Origin: an uncultured Clostridia bacterium
GTDB taxonomy: Bacteria; Bacillota; Clostridia; TANB77; CAG-508
Assembly (NCBI GenBank): GCA_947623865.1
Contig: CANQIC010000004.1
Location: 1-64,000 of the forward strand
Length of the DNA: 64,000 bases
Direction of reading: 5' to 3'
How positions within the stretch are numbered: position 1 is the stretch's first letter; each line of letters begins with the position of its first letter. The translations under genes and the position numbers were made by a program. Below, in pieces: positions 10,433 to 20,033 of this stretch. The notes beneath the pieces are model-generated. The model saw nothing but the letters and a program-made list of their open reading frames with translations, was not told where the DNA came from and searched no databases.

Positions 10433-10927
10433 CTATAATTTCAATAGCCAAACATTTCTTAAATATTCTTTATATATAGTTGTTTTTACTAATTCAGCTC
10501 CCATATTCTTAATAGCACCATTAGACTGTATATTCTCTGGATGAGCTAAAATGATTACATATTCATAATTTAATTTTTTGGACTCTTCTATTAATCTTGC
10601 TTGTAGATGTTTCATTATTCCTTGGTTTCTATATTCGCTTAATACTATATATTTTCCAAATCTTGTTACTTTATTATTTTCTAAATTAAGCTCTTTTTTT
10701 ATATGGTCATTTTTTAATTCCTCTAAACTCATTCTTGCAATTCCTATTAGTTTTCCATCATCATAAGCTCCATATATTATGCTTTTACTATCATTAAACA
10801 TATCATCATATTCATTATTTGTAATTGGTATGAAAAATTCTTTACGCTCTAATCCATTTATAACTTTTTCTGCTAATTGTTCTACTTCTTCTCTCTGATT
10901 TTTTCCTATTTTTTTATATTCTATCAT
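10433..10927 (-). CDS. GNAT family N-acetyltransferase
   Basis: 164 residues with a GNAT fold: the motif A region GKYIVLSEYRNQGIMKHLQ corresponds to the R/Q-x-x-G-x-G/A acetyl-CoA loop, though the second Gly is Met here. The C-terminal NxxGAExV segment follows. The acceptor substrate is unknown. It stands alone between DUF5662 and the metallopeptidase gene. Confidence 0.8.
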   Translation of the reverse strand: MIEYKKIGKNQREEVEQLAEKVINGLERKEFFIPITNNEYDDMFNDSKSIIYGAYDDGKLIGIARMSLEELKNDHIKKELNLENNKVTRFGKYIVLSEYRNQGIMKHLQARLIEESKKLNYEYVIILAHPENIQSNGAIKNMGAELVKTTIYKEYLRNVWLLKL

Positions 10928-10960
10928 AAAGTTAATCCTTCTTTTCTTATAATAATAAAC

Positions 10961-11650
10961 CTATACAATTACTGCAATTATTGTATAGATTAAAACTCTA
11001 ATTAATCCATTTGTTAATAAATTATCTATTGTAAATGGAATACCTACTTTATTTATTTTATCATATTCTTTAAGTAATGTTTCTTTTTCTTCTTCACAAC
11101 ATAGATTTTTCTTTTCCATATATTCTTTTGCTAAAAACTTCGCCCTTGTCATTGCATCTATTTCTAAAAAACTTCTAACAGCAAATTGAATTAGAGTAAA
11201 TAACATTAATATTGCTATTTGCAAAATTTGATTGTTCACTACTTTAAATAAGGTTAATATAGTAATTACTAAGAAATATATCATATTTATATTAGAAAAT
11301 ATAAAGTTAAATAAAAGCAGTATTCTGTCTTGACATGAATGTAAACATTCATGTGCAATTGTTTGAATTCTTGCATAATTATTTTTCATATCAGCAATTG
11401 AAATTTTATTAGTAATTGCTATGTATAAACTTGTCTCAGTATTTTTTGCTTCTTCTATTTTTACTCCTTCATTTCCAAGCATTTGAAGCATTTCTTTTGC
11501 AACTTCAATATTTTCTGGAAATTTATCAGTTATTTTTTCTGCTTCCTTATTTTGTCTTAAATATTTTGCTTTATTTAAATTTATTTTAAATACAAATTTA
11601 AACAAAACTATTGTTAAAATTAAAAGAACAATATAAATAATCTCTACCAT
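10961..11650 (-). CDS. Membrane zinc metallopeptidase-like protein
   Basis: 229 residues from the ATG at 11650, which has GAGGT at good spacing; earlier in-frame starts have no ribosome binding site. The N-terminal helix is followed by HECLH, matching HExxH zinc peptidases, then two or three membrane helices in the middle. This resembles the YugP-type neutral membrane zinc peptidases but is shorter and diverged, so the family call is tentative. Confidence 0.65.
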   Translation of the reverse strand: MVEIIYIVLLILTIVLFKFVFKINLNKAKYLRQNKEAEKITDKFPENIEVAKEMLQMLGNEGVKIEEAKNTETSLYIAITNKISIADMKNNYARIQTIAHECLHSCQDRILLLFNFIFSNINMIYFLVITILTLFKVVNNQILQIAILMLFTLIQFAVRSFLEIDAMTRAKFLAKEYMEKKNLCCEEEKETLLKEYDKINKVGIPFTIDNLLTNGLIRVLIYTIIAVIV

Positions 11651-11803
11651 AATACTTACCTCTTTTGTATTATTAATAACTAATAAAAAGTATAGCATAA
11701 TTGTCAATTTTTGTATATATTTTTTAAATTACATTTTTAAAATTTTGCTTTTTATGAAATATTAGTTGAATTTCAACGCTTTGATTATTTATTATGTTTA
11801 AAA

Positions 11804-11828
11804 ATAGGGCGTTTAAAACACGCCCTAT
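11804..11828 (-). terminator. Terminator after the YlbF-like gene
   Basis: ATAGGGCGT/ACGCCCTAT stem followed on the minus strand by a T-rich run, 20 bases past the stop at 11849. Confidence 0.75.
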
Positions 11829-11848
11829 AAATTATATTCAATTCATCA

Positions 11849-12181
11849 TTATAGTAAATCCTTTACTGATTCACTTATAATTTTATTTACATCTGCAAGC
11901 ATAATATTAAATCTTACCTCGATATCAAAATACTCTTTTATTTTTGGTTCTTTCATAAGTATTTCATACATTTCTTGCAATTTCTTCTTTTTTTCCTCGT
12001 CTTGCTTATCTCCTTGAAATGAAATAACCTGTACTTCATATCTTATTTTTTCAAATTCATCTATTTTTGTTTTCATCTCAGGAATTGCCTCTATTTCTTC
12101 TTTTGCCTTTTTATATTCTTTATATTCTTTACTCTCTTGTATTGCTTTTGCTAAATTGTTAGCTTCATCATATACGTACAT
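11849..12181 (-). CDS. YlbF family regulator-like protein
   Basis: 110 residues, all helical and highly charged, with the YlbF/YmcA layout: an N-terminal LAKAIQESKEYKEYKKAKEE helix and a C-terminal helix ending in INKIISESVKDLL-like sequence. In Bacillus, YlbF, YmcA and YaaT form the Y-complex that steers RNase Y mRNA processing, competence and sporulation. Which paralogue this is cannot be settled here. A clear terminator follows. Confidence 0.8.
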   Translation of the reverse strand: MYVYDEANNLAKAIQESKEYKEYKKAKEEIEAIPEMKTKIDEFEKIRYEVQVISFQGDKQDEEKKKKLQEMYEILMKEPKIKEYFDIEVRFNIMLADVNKIISESVKDLL

Positions 12182-12204
12182 TCTATCTTCTCCTTTTTAT
12201 TTTA

Positions 12205-12330
12205 TTTAAAACGAAGCAAAAGTAGTGGATTGTACATTTTAATGAATGAGTAAAACCGGAGGTATACTTTTGTACATTGAGGATTTTACGATTGAATTAA
12301 AATGTGCAGGATACTGCTTTTCATTCGTTT
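12205..12330. repeat. Imperfect long inverted repeat between genes
   Basis: Two arms containing AAAGTAGT...GTACATTTTAAT and ATTAAAATGTGCAGGATACTGCTTT can pair over most of the 126 bases. Inside is TACTTTTGTACATTGAGG. It lies between ylbF and the glycosyltransferase; it may act as a terminator or be a mobile palindromic element. Confidence 0.5.
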
Positions 12331-12332
12331 TT

Positions 12333-13628
12333 CTAAGCATAGGCTTGACGTTTTTTATTAAATGAAATTAAATTTGTAATTTCTGTTTCCGCATTTTTTA
12401 TTTTCTTTGATTTTCTTGCTTTCTCTTGAGCAATTTGATTTGCTTGTTTTTCTGCCATTGTTTGACATATTGCTTTTTGATATATAAAATGTGTATCTTG
12501 TGCTATTTTTGTCCAGTTATATTCATTCTTTACTTTTGCTCTTGCTTTTTTTACAATGTTATCACATAACTGATGATCAAATAGAAGTGCTAAAATTGAA
12601 TCTGCAAGTGAATTAGGATTTCCTGCATAAGATTTCATTCCATCTACACCATGTTCTACTATTTCATTTAATCCACCTACATCAGATACTACAGTTGGAA
12701 TACCTGCAAGCATTGCTTCTAATGCTACTATTCCAAAAGGTTCATATGTACTTGGAAATACTGATATATCTGCACATTTATACATTTTAGCTACTTGTTT
12801 TGCATTTAAGTATCCTGTAAAATATACTTTCTGACTTAGTCCCATTGACTCTACTTGTGCCTTTAATTCATCTATCATTCCACCTTTTCCTGCTATTACA
12901 AGTTTAACATCATGATAGTTGTCTAGTATTTTAGGCATTGCTGATATTAAATGTTGAACACCTTTTTCATATACTAGTCTACCCATAAATAGAATTATTT
13001 TTTCATTATCAGAAGCATATTGTCTTCTAAAGTTATAATCTTTTTCTACTCCACTATATGAAGTAGTATTTATTCCATTTGCTATCACATTTATTTTCTC
13101 ATATGGAAGTCCAAATAATCTTTGCAAATCATTTTTCATAAATTTACTATTTACTATTACTTCTGAAGATTCATATGTAAGCATCCATTCGGTATCATTT
13201 ATATATCTTTGTACTTCATCATGAATTCCCCCATTACGGCCACTTTCAGTAGCATGTATTGTACTAACAAGTGGTATATTATATGAATTTTTTAAAGTTT
13301 TTGCACTATATGCAACTAACCAATCATGTGCATGAATAACATCAAATTTTTCTCCACTTGCTATTAATTCATTTGCTTTTGCTATCATATTAAAATTAAG
13401 TTGCATTATCCAATCTACGAAATTATTTGGATTAATCATATAATTATCTACTCTATATACATGAACTCCTTTATCATTTTCATAATAAGGAACATTTCCC
13501 TCTTTATATGTAATTACATACACATCATGTCCATCTTTTATTAATCTTTTTGATAAATCATGTACTACTCTAGCGATGCCTCCAACTATTCTTGGTGGAT
13601 ATTCCCATGTGAGCATAAGTATTTTCAT
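12333..13628 (-). CDS. GT4 family glycosyltransferase (glycogen/alpha-glucan synthase type)
   Basis: 431 residues. The N-terminal GT-B domain begins MKILMLTWEYPPRIVGGIA, with the glycine-rich acceptor loop typical of starch-synthase-like GT4 enzymes. The C-terminal domain has GRLVYEKGVQHL and the donor-binding stretch PSTYEPFGIVALEAMLAG. It lies divergently next to DUF4912 and the GH57 branching enzyme, which points to synthesis of an alpha-glucan store or a related polymer. The C-terminal 40 residues are Lys/Ala-rich. Confidence 0.85.
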   Translation of the reverse strand: MKILMLTWEYPPRIVGGIARVVHDLSKRLIKDGHDVYVITYKEGNVPYYENDKGVHVYRVDNYMINPNNFVDWIMQLNFNMIAKANELIASGEKFDVIHAHDWLVAYSAKTLKNSYNIPLVSTIHATESGRNGGIHDEVQRYINDTEWMLTYESSEVIVNSKFMKNDLQRLFGLPYEKINVIANGINTTSYSGVEKDYNFRRQYASDNEKIILFMGRLVYEKGVQHLISAMPKILDNYHDVKLVIAGKGGMIDELKAQVESMGLSQKVYFTGYLNAKQVAKMYKCADISVFPSTYEPFGIVALEAMLAGIPTVVSDVGGLNEIVEHGVDGMKSYAGNPNSLADSILALLFDHQLCDNIVKKARAKVKNEYNWTKIAQDTHFIYQKAICQTMAEKQANQIAQEKARKSKKIKNAETEITNLISFNKKRQAYA

Positions 13629-13823
13629 AGGTTTACTTCCCCCTTCATTTTTTCATTAGTTTAATTAATTTTATTAATTACATTGTATAAGAAAATGTGA
13701 TAAAAGTAAACAGATATTTACAATATTTTCAAAAAATTTGCTTTTCTTGTTTTTTACTATTGAATTTATTTGTTTTTTGATATACTATATATACGAATAT
13801 TTTTACTAAGGAGGAAATTTTTA

Positions 13824-14660
13824 ATGTCAAAAACTACAAAAGAATCATCTGAGAAAAAAAATAAAAAATTAGATTCAAACACTACTTCTGGGCTTAAGAA
13901 GAATTCTTCTAAAACAGTAGCTGTAAAATCAAAATCTACTTCTAAGTCTTCATCTAAAAAAATATCTTCTACTAATAAAAAATCTAAAACTACTGTTTCT
14001 AAAAAAATTACCTCTAATAAAAAAACTCCTAGTAAAAAGCAAACAAAAACAGTAACAAAATCAAAACAAAATAAAAAATCTTCAATTGATATTTTAGAAT
14101 ATTATGATTTGCCATATAGATATAATCAAACTATTGTTAAGATACTTGCACAAACTCCAAAAACACTATTTGTTTATTGGGATATTTCAGATAGTGATAG
14201 AGAAAATTATATAAAACAATATGGAAATGATTTTTTTGAAAAAACTAAACCTGTATTAATAATTCACAATGAAACTATGAATTATACTTTTGAAATTGAA
14301 ATAAATGATTTTGCAAATTGTTGGTATTTTAACATAAATGATGAAAAATGTGAATACTCTGTTGAACTTGGAAGAATACCAAAAGAAGATAATAATTATA
14401 CTAAAGTTCTCAATAATTATTTATATATAACTTCATCAAATAAAATAGAATCGCCAAACGGACATATTTTATTTGAAAAAAAACAAAATATTGTATTCTT
14501 CAGAAACACAAAAACTAATGAAACATTTCCAAAAAATATCGCAAATCTTGAATTTATGAAATATTTTGGAAAAATATATAACATATATGATATTTATAAA
14601 AAAATATATAAAGAAGATGAAATATTAAATATTAATAATCCTACATCTACTTTTAAGTAA
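13824..14660 (+). CDS. DUF4912 domain protein with Lys/Ser-rich N-terminus
   Basis: 278 residues from the ATG at 13824, preceded by AAGGAGG. Residues 1-90 are a low-complexity Lys/Ser/Thr tail, probably disordered and basic. The rest is a DUF4912 domain, with YDLPYRYNQT and FVYWDIS near its start. This family is regularly found beside GH57 and GT4 glucan genes, as here: the GH57 gene starts 11 bases downstream. A glucan-binding role is inference. Confidence 0.8.
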   Translation: MSKTTKESSEKKNKKLDSNTTSGLKKNSSKTVAVKSKSTSKSSSKKISSTNKKSKTTVSKKITSNKKTPSKKQTKTVTKSKQNKKSSIDILEYYDLPYRYNQTIVKILAQTPKTLFVYWDISDSDRENYIKQYGNDFFEKTKPVLIIHNETMNYTFEIEINDFANCWYFNINDEKCEYSVELGRIPKEDNNYTKVLNNYLYITSSNKIESPNGHILFEKKQNIVFFRNTKTNETFPKNIANLEFMKYFGKIYNIYDIYKKIYKEDEILNINNPTSTFK

Positions 14661-14671
14661 AGGAGTAAATA

Positions 14672-16259
14672 ATGAATGCTGAAAAAGGATATGTAAGTTT
14701 CATATTACATGCACATTTGCCTTTCATACATCATCCAGAAAGTGAAGATTATTTGGAAGAGGAATGGCTTTTTGAAGCTATTTCTGAAACATATATACCA
14801 TTATTATTAAATTTTAAAAAATTAGAGGAAGAGAAAGTTCAGTTCAGACTTACTATGTCTATCACTCCTCCTCTTCTTTCTATGCTCGACAATAAATTGT
14901 TACAAAGAAGGTATATTAAATATTTAAAAAAACATATAGAACTTTGTAAAAAAGAAGTTGTAAGAACAGCAAATGACCAAAGATTAAATGAACTATCTCA
15001 TTATTATTTAAATAGATACTCAAATGATTTATATGTTTTTAAAGATTTATATAATTGTAATTTAATTGATGCTTTTAAATATTTTCAAGACATTGGTGTT
15101 TTGGAGATAATTACTTGTGGTGCAACACATGGATATTTTCCTATTTTATATGTTAATGAAAAAACTGTTAAAGCTCAGATTGCCGTTGGAGTTCAAGTGT
15201 ATGAAAAATATTTTGGTAAAAAACCTCGTGGAATATGGCTACCTGAATGTGGATATGTACCAGAAGCAGATAAATATCTAAAAGAATTTGGTATTGAATA
15301 CATTATAACAGAATCACATGGAATACTTTATGCAGACCCTACTCCTATTTATGGTACTTTTGCTCCAATAGTTTCACCTGAGGGTGTAGTTAGTTTTGGT
15401 CGTGATATTGAAAGTTCAAGACAAGTTTGGAGTTCTATATCACGGTTATCCTGGAGATTATAATTATAGAGAATTTTATCGTGATATTGGTTATGATGCA
15501 GATTATGACTATATAAAACCATATATAGCAAAAAACGGAGCACGTGTAAATACTGGTATTAAGTATTACCGAATTACAGGAAAAACTGAATTTAAAGATT
15601 ATTATAATATACAGTGGGCAAAAGATTCAGCCGAAAAGCAAGCAGGTCATTTTTTAGATTCTAGAGTAAATCAGATTAATGAACTTGAAAAGTTTATGGA
15701 TACCCCTCCAATTATAGTTTGTCCATATGATGCAGAACTTTATGGGCATTGGTGGTATGAAGGTCCTTATTGGTTATATATATTGTTTAAAAAAATATAT
15801 TATGATAATTGTAATTTTAAATTAATCACACCTAGTGAATATATAGATAAATTCCCATGTATGCAAGTTTCATCACCTTGTAGGTCAAGTTGGGGTGCAA
15901 ATGGTTATAGTGAAGTATGGCTTAACCCTACTAATGATTATGTTCATAAACATCTTCATGTTGCAGGAGACAGAATGGTTGAACTTGCACATCTTTTTCC
16001 AAATGCAAAAGGGTTAAAAAACAAAGCTCTTAACCAATGTGCAAGAGAACTACTTCTTGCTCAAAGTAGTGATTGGCTATTTATTATTACAAATGGCACT
16101 ATGGTCGATTATGCAAAAAAAAGGATTAAAGATCATATTGGAAGATTTACTGCATTATATGAGCAATTAAAAAACAATAAAATCGATGAAGTTTTTTTAA
16201 AGGATATAGCTAAGAAGGATAAGATTTTTCCAGATATTGATTATATGATTTATTATTAA
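14672..16259 (+). CDS. GH57/DUF1957 1,4-alpha-glucan branching enzyme, read through one CGG +1 site
   Basis: Glycoside hydrolase family 57 with the C-terminal DUF1957 domain. HAHLPF lies at the N-terminus, the nucleophile Glu is in GIWLPECGY, and the acid/base Asp in CPYDAELYGHWWYEGP. The frame breaks after RQVWSSIS at CGGT (15443-15445); continuing at GGT gives GYPGDYNYREFYRD, expected for this family. Total 528 aa, the usual size. It acts on the alpha-1,4-glucan made by the adjacent GT4 enzyme, adding alpha-1,6 branches. Confidence 0.93.
15443..15445 (+). other. CGG +1 decoding site in the GH57 gene
   Basis: TCA-C-GGT-TAT. Skipping C gives Ser-Gly-Tyr, Gly at residue 258. One of two CGGT sites in the window. 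Confidence 0.92.
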
Positions 16260-16401
16260 AATAAAATTTATACTTCCTTACTTAATACTAATTTAAAACT
16301 TTCGTATTAAACAAGTTTCATATTCTCTTTTCCAAGAATAAAATATGTATATCTAATGAGTTTTTAGTAGATACTAACATATATTGGGAAGGAGAATTTT
16401 T

Positions 16402-17256
16402 GTGCTTAAATCATTCTGTATTAAAACAAATAATAACCGAATTGTTAATTATCTGCTAGAAGAGTTTGAAGACGTAGAATTAGAAAATATATATATATCT
16501 AAACTAAAATTTAAGTTTTATAATAATTTTATTGTACATTATAAAGGAGAAGATTTGAATTCTTTTTATACTATATTTTCTAATATTCTTTCCTCTGCAA
16601 TAATAGAATTCTATGAAAAAGATATAATTAAACATATTATAAATTCTAATTATTTTTATTTTACTGATATTGAACAAAGAAAAATATTTGATATAGTTAA
16701 TAATTATATATATAATGAAGAACTCACAGAAAGTTACATTAGGAAAGATTCTATAATAATTTCTTGCATTGAATATTTTTCAAACAATAAATCTGCAATA
16801 TTAGATGGTTTTGTAAATTTTAGATTAAATGATTATATTAAAATTGTTGATTATATTGTGGATTTGGCAGTAAATAAATTTGTAATTGATAGAGAATATA
16901 CAGAATTTATAGATTTATTAAAATGCTATATAAATTCTAAAGATTATGGAATAAACATTGTACATTTGATTTATCAAAACCAAGAATCTATATTACTTGA
17001 TGAATTTAAAAAAATGATAGATTTGGATGACAGTATTTTAAATAGTAAATACTTATCAGATATCACCTTTTCATCTAATGATTATACTTTAAATACCTTA
17101 CTCACTCTTTTACCAGAAAAAATATATATTCATCTAATTGATGGAACCCAAGATGAATTCATTAATACTCTAAAGTTGATATTTGATGATAGAATATATA
17201 TATGTAATGATTGCAATATTTGTAAGATTTATAGATTAGAAAAAATTCATAGATAA
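16402..17256 (+). CDS. ytxC: Sporulation protein YtxC-like
   Basis: 284 residues starting at GTG 16402, which has GGAAGGAG seven bases upstream. The Asn/Ile-rich protein carries the region ILDGFVNFRLNDYIKIVD, characteristic of the YtxC family, and a C-terminal CNDCNIC cysteine motif. YtxC belongs to the mother-cell sporulation regulon in Bacillus; its activity is unknown. A palindromic repeat begins inside its stop codon. Confidence 0.75.
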   Translation: MLKSFCIKTNNNRIVNYLLEEFEDVELENIYISKLKFKFYNNFIVHYKGEDLNSFYTIFSNILSSAIIEFYEKDIIKHIINSNYFYFTDIEQRKIFDIVNNYIYNEELTESYIRKDSIIISCIEYFSNNKSAILDGFVNFRLNDYIKIVDYIVDLAVNKFVIDREYTEFIDLLKCYINSKDYGINIVHLIYQNQESILLDEFKKMIDLDDSILNSKYLSDITFSSNDYTLNTLLTLLPEKIYIHLIDGTQDEFINTLKLIFDDRIYICNDCNICKIYRLEKIHR

Positions 17257-17368
17257 ATTGTTGTTTGTTTCATGTTCGGAAAATTCAGGACAGTCCCAAA
17301 AATCCCCAAAATTGGTGATTTTTAGGGACAGTCCCTAGGATTTTCCTCTCACAAACAAATTACAATTT
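17255..17368. repeat. Palindromic intergenic repeat, copy 1
   Basis: Full copy of the recurring element: AAATTGTTGTTTG at the left, an inner palindrome GGACAGTCCC...GGGACAGTCC around CCAAAATTGG, and CAAATTACAATTT at the right. The left end overlaps the ytxC stop TAA. Same orientation as copies 3-5. Confidence 0.9.
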
Positions 17369-17419
17369 GCAATATTTAATCCAATATGATATATAATAAT
17401 CAAAAATATGGAGATTATT

Positions 17420-18088
17420 ATGAGTTCATTTGTTTTAAAAATAATTGCAATTGTAACAATGTTTATAGATCATATTGGATATGCTATTTTTGGTGGATTC
17501 TCTTTCTTTAATTATATTGGTCGCATATCTTTTCCTATATTTGCTTTCCAAATATCAGAGGGATATATACATACTAGAAATCTTAAAAAATATTTTTTCA
17601 GATTATTTATATTTGCATTTATTTCTCAGATTCCATTTGCGATCTTTTATAAACTTGTTTCTAATGAATTTGTATTAAATATATTTTTTACATTATTATT
17701 AGGACTTGCTTGTATTTATATATATGATAAATCAAAATATAAAATTCTTGCAATTATTGCATCTATTGCAATTGGTTTTATTGCAGAGTTTTTTCATTGT
17801 GATTATGGTTTTTATGGTATTGCAATTATTCTATTATTCTATATTTTTAAAAATAATATTTCACTTGCCTCAATAGCTTTTATCTTAGCTACTACAATTA
17901 AATATTTAATACCAATTTTTAAATATGGATTATATGATATATACATCTATATATTAATCTGCACAATTATTCCAATTATATTTATTTCATCGTATAATGG
18001 TAAAAAAGGTAAAGATACTAAATATTTACTATATTTATTCTATCCTATTCACTTGTTATTAATTTATGGAATTTCTTTGATTATATGA
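17420..18088 (+). CDS. TraX family membrane protein
   Basis: 222 residues with about seven or eight membrane segments and the TraX-family N-terminus: LKIIAIVTMFIDHIGYAIF, then FNYIGRISFPIFAFQISEGY. TraX acetylates pilin in F plasmids; chromosomal Firmicute members are of unknown role but probably are acyltransferase-like membrane proteins. Start taken at ATG 17420 with GGAG upstream; an in-frame ATG is also at 17408. Confidence 0.8.
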   Translation: MSSFVLKIIAIVTMFIDHIGYAIFGGFSFFNYIGRISFPIFAFQISEGYIHTRNLKKYFFRLFIFAFISQIPFAIFYKLVSNEFVLNIFFTLLLGLACIYIYDKSKYKILAIIASIAIGFIAEFFHCDYGFYGIAIILLFYIFKNNISLASIAFILATTIKYLIPIFKYGLYDIYIYILICTIIPIIFISSYNGKKGKDTKYLLYLFYPIHLLLIYGISLII

Positions 18089-18194
18089 ATTAAATTATAA
18101 GAAAATTTATTATTAAAAATTGTTCAAATTGCTTCGCATTCGAACTTTCTTAGGATATTTTTCTTGTTACTAGAGTTGTATTCAAGAAGAAAAT

Positions 18195-18426
18195 CTATCC
18201 GTAATAAAAGATTTAAAAATGTTTCTAATTCTACATCTGCCTGCTCTAAGATGCTTTTTAGTGTTCCTTTTGCTATTTCTTTATGCATTGGAATTATATA
18301 AATTTTTTGTGTCTTCAAATTCTTATATTTTGCATGACTCCCTTTTTGTGATATTTTTTCAAAGCCAACCTTTGATAATGCATTTATTATTTGATTTGGT
18401 GGCAATATTGGATATTTTGAACTCAT
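18195..18426 (-). CDS. hicA: HicA-like mRNA interferase toxin, ended by a CGG +1 site
   Basis: HicA/YcfA fold: a double-stranded RNA-binding-like domain with the catalytic His in GSHAKYKN at residues 29-36. The uninterrupted frame runs on to 18124 with a tail unlike HicA. If C of CGGA (18199-18201) is skipped, as elsewhere in this window, GGA is followed at once by TAG and the toxin ends in FLNLLLG at 76 aa, the normal HicA size. It overlaps hicB by four bases. Confidence 0.85.
18199..18201 (-). other. CGG +1 decoding site that creates the hicA stop
   Basis: TTA-C-GGA-TAG. The +1 frame terminates immediately, giving Leu-Gly-stop at residue 76; the zero frame would add a 24-residue tail that looks non-coding. 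Confidence 0.8.
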
Positions 18427-18626
18427 ATTGCCACCTCCAATGTTGTAATAAAAATTTCTTTTGGTTTAACTGGTTCTTCACTCTCATTATATAATTCTAT
18501 TGCTTCCTTTAAATTTTTTAATGCTTCTTCTATTGTTTTTCCTTGTGAGGCAACATTATTATCTAAACATTTTGCTACATACCAGTCTTCCTCTTTTTGT
18601 ATTATTACATTATACTTTATACTCAT
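18423..18626 (-). CDS. hicB: HicB-like antitoxin
   Basis: 67 residues with the HicB N-terminal fold: KEEDWYVAKCLDNNVASQGKT followed by the helix IEEALKNLKEAIELY. It neutralises HicA by direct binding. The short form has no visible C-terminal DNA-binding domain. It is the first gene of the pair; its stop overlaps the hicA start (ATGA). Confidence 0.88.
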   Translation of the reverse strand: MSIKYNVIIQKEEDWYVAKCLDNNVASQGKTIEEALKNLKEAIELYNESEEPVKPKEIFITTLEVAI

Positions 18627-18683
18627 GATATTTCTCTCCTTTCAAGGAAAATTATATCATCTAAACAATTATATAGCAATATT

Positions 18684-19617
18684 TCATAATGAAAAGTTTA
18701 TTCCTCTTGCTACTACATCCTTCATATTTTCTATTAAATCATCTATCTCTTTTGGTGTTACTATTAAATTATATTCTTTTGGGATTAATGCATCTCTTAT
18801 AATACCATATTTATCTTCATCTTTTAATTTATTTAAATATTCATTAGAATTACCTTCATCTTGTAATTTTTCAATAAATATATCTATACTGTCAGCTGCA
18901 ATTGTTGCTGCATCTACTACCATTGGTACTCCTATTGCAATTACTGGAACCCCTAGTGTATTTATACTTATTTCATTTCTTTTATTACCTACTCCTGCTC
19001 CTGGAACAATTCCCGTATCTGATAATTGTACTGTACTACTTATTCTTTCTATACTTTTTGATGCTAAACTATCTATTACTATTATTAGTTTTGGTTTAAT
19101 ATTATCTACAATTCCTCTAATTACTTCCATTGTTTCTATACCTGTTGTCCCAAGTACACCTGGTGCAATTGCACTTACTGGTCTTGCATCTTTTTCTAAA
19201 TATTGTGGAGCATATTTAATTAAATGTCTTGTAATATCAATTTCAGAAACTACTTTTGGTCCGAAGTGAATCTGGCGTTACATATATATTTCCAAGCCCT
19301 ACAACTAATATATCTCCTTCTTTTTCTACATGTTTATTTATAAGTTCCTTTAATTCTTTTGTAACTATTTCTGATGCTTTTTGTATTTCTGTTTCTTCAG
19401 CAACTTTTAAATCTTTTATATCAATTGTGATGTATGTGCCAATTGGCTTACCAATTGCTTCTTCTCCTTGCTTATCTGTAATCTTTACTCTATTTGTTTT
19501 TATATTATCTCCTTCATCAATACTCTCTGTTTCAACTCCTGGTATTTCATCTAATTTATTTGCTTTTTTAAAAATATCTCTTCTTTCATCAGCCATATCT
19601 GTATTAAAATTAAACAT
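18684..19617 (-). CDS. gpr: Germination protease GPR, read through one CGG +1 site
   Basis: Endopeptidase that degrades small acid-soluble spore proteins at germination. The N-terminal DMADERRDIF is near the zymogen processing region; LVVGLGN-like sequence, VPGAGVGNKR and IVIDSLASKS are typical of the aspartate-peptidase-like GPR family. The frame breaks after TPDSL at CGGA (19261-19263); continuing at GGA restores GPKVVSEIDITRHLIKYAPQ. Total 310 aa. Start at ATG 19617, which has GGAGG at seven bases; the ATG at 19623 is too close. Confidence 0.93.
19261..19263 (-). other. CGG +1 decoding site in gpr
   Basis: CTT-C-GGA-CCA. Skipping C gives Leu-Gly-Pro, Gly at residue 119, in TPDSLGPKVV. Confidence 0.92.
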
Positions 19618-19710
19618 AATCATTCCTCCTTATGTTTATATTGTTGGAAGAAATCATATTATTTATTCCATAATTTTGAATTATGAATTCAAAATGTTAT
19701 TCTTCTATCC

Positions 19711-19739
19711 TTGACAAATATTTTTATTTATGATATTAT
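19711..19739 (+). promoter_or_regulatory. Strong sigma-A type promoter of the 19.7-kb RNA
   Basis: TTGACA (19711-19716), a 17-base spacer, TATTAT (19734-19739). It points into a region without a convincing gene but with a strong terminator about 290 bases on. Confidence 0.85.
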
Positions 19740-19923
19740 GAAAACTACCTTGATATGGTTTATCCTATCGAGGCTGAATGTTTTTTAACCATTCAGTTTT
19801 TAAGAGAGGAGTGGTGCTTAATGCCAAGCATCAGAGGAGTAACTATTATTTTACCGGTTTTTGGATCTTCCTCTTCAACTTGCACGAAGAAATAACGTAC
19901 GGTCGCGTTGATCTTGTTTCGTT

Positions 19924-19965
19924 ATCAAAAGCAAGTTATAGAAGATCAAAAGCAAGTTATAGAAG
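19924..19965 (+). repeat. Tandem 21-bp duplication inside the structured RNA
   Basis: The unit containing CAAAAGCAAGTTATAGAAG occurs twice, head to tail, without mismatch. Confidence 0.85.
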
Positions 19966-20001
19966 AGGTATACAAAAAATGCGGTCTCCTCCCACTCGCT
20001 T

Positions 20002-20033
20002 AAAAGTGGAGCTCGATAGAGCTCCACTTTTTA
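20002..20033 (+). terminator. Terminator of the 19.7-kb RNA
   Basis: AAAAGTGGAGCTC/GAGCTCCACTTTT stem with a four-base loop and T-run; very strong and near perfect. Confidence 0.9.
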
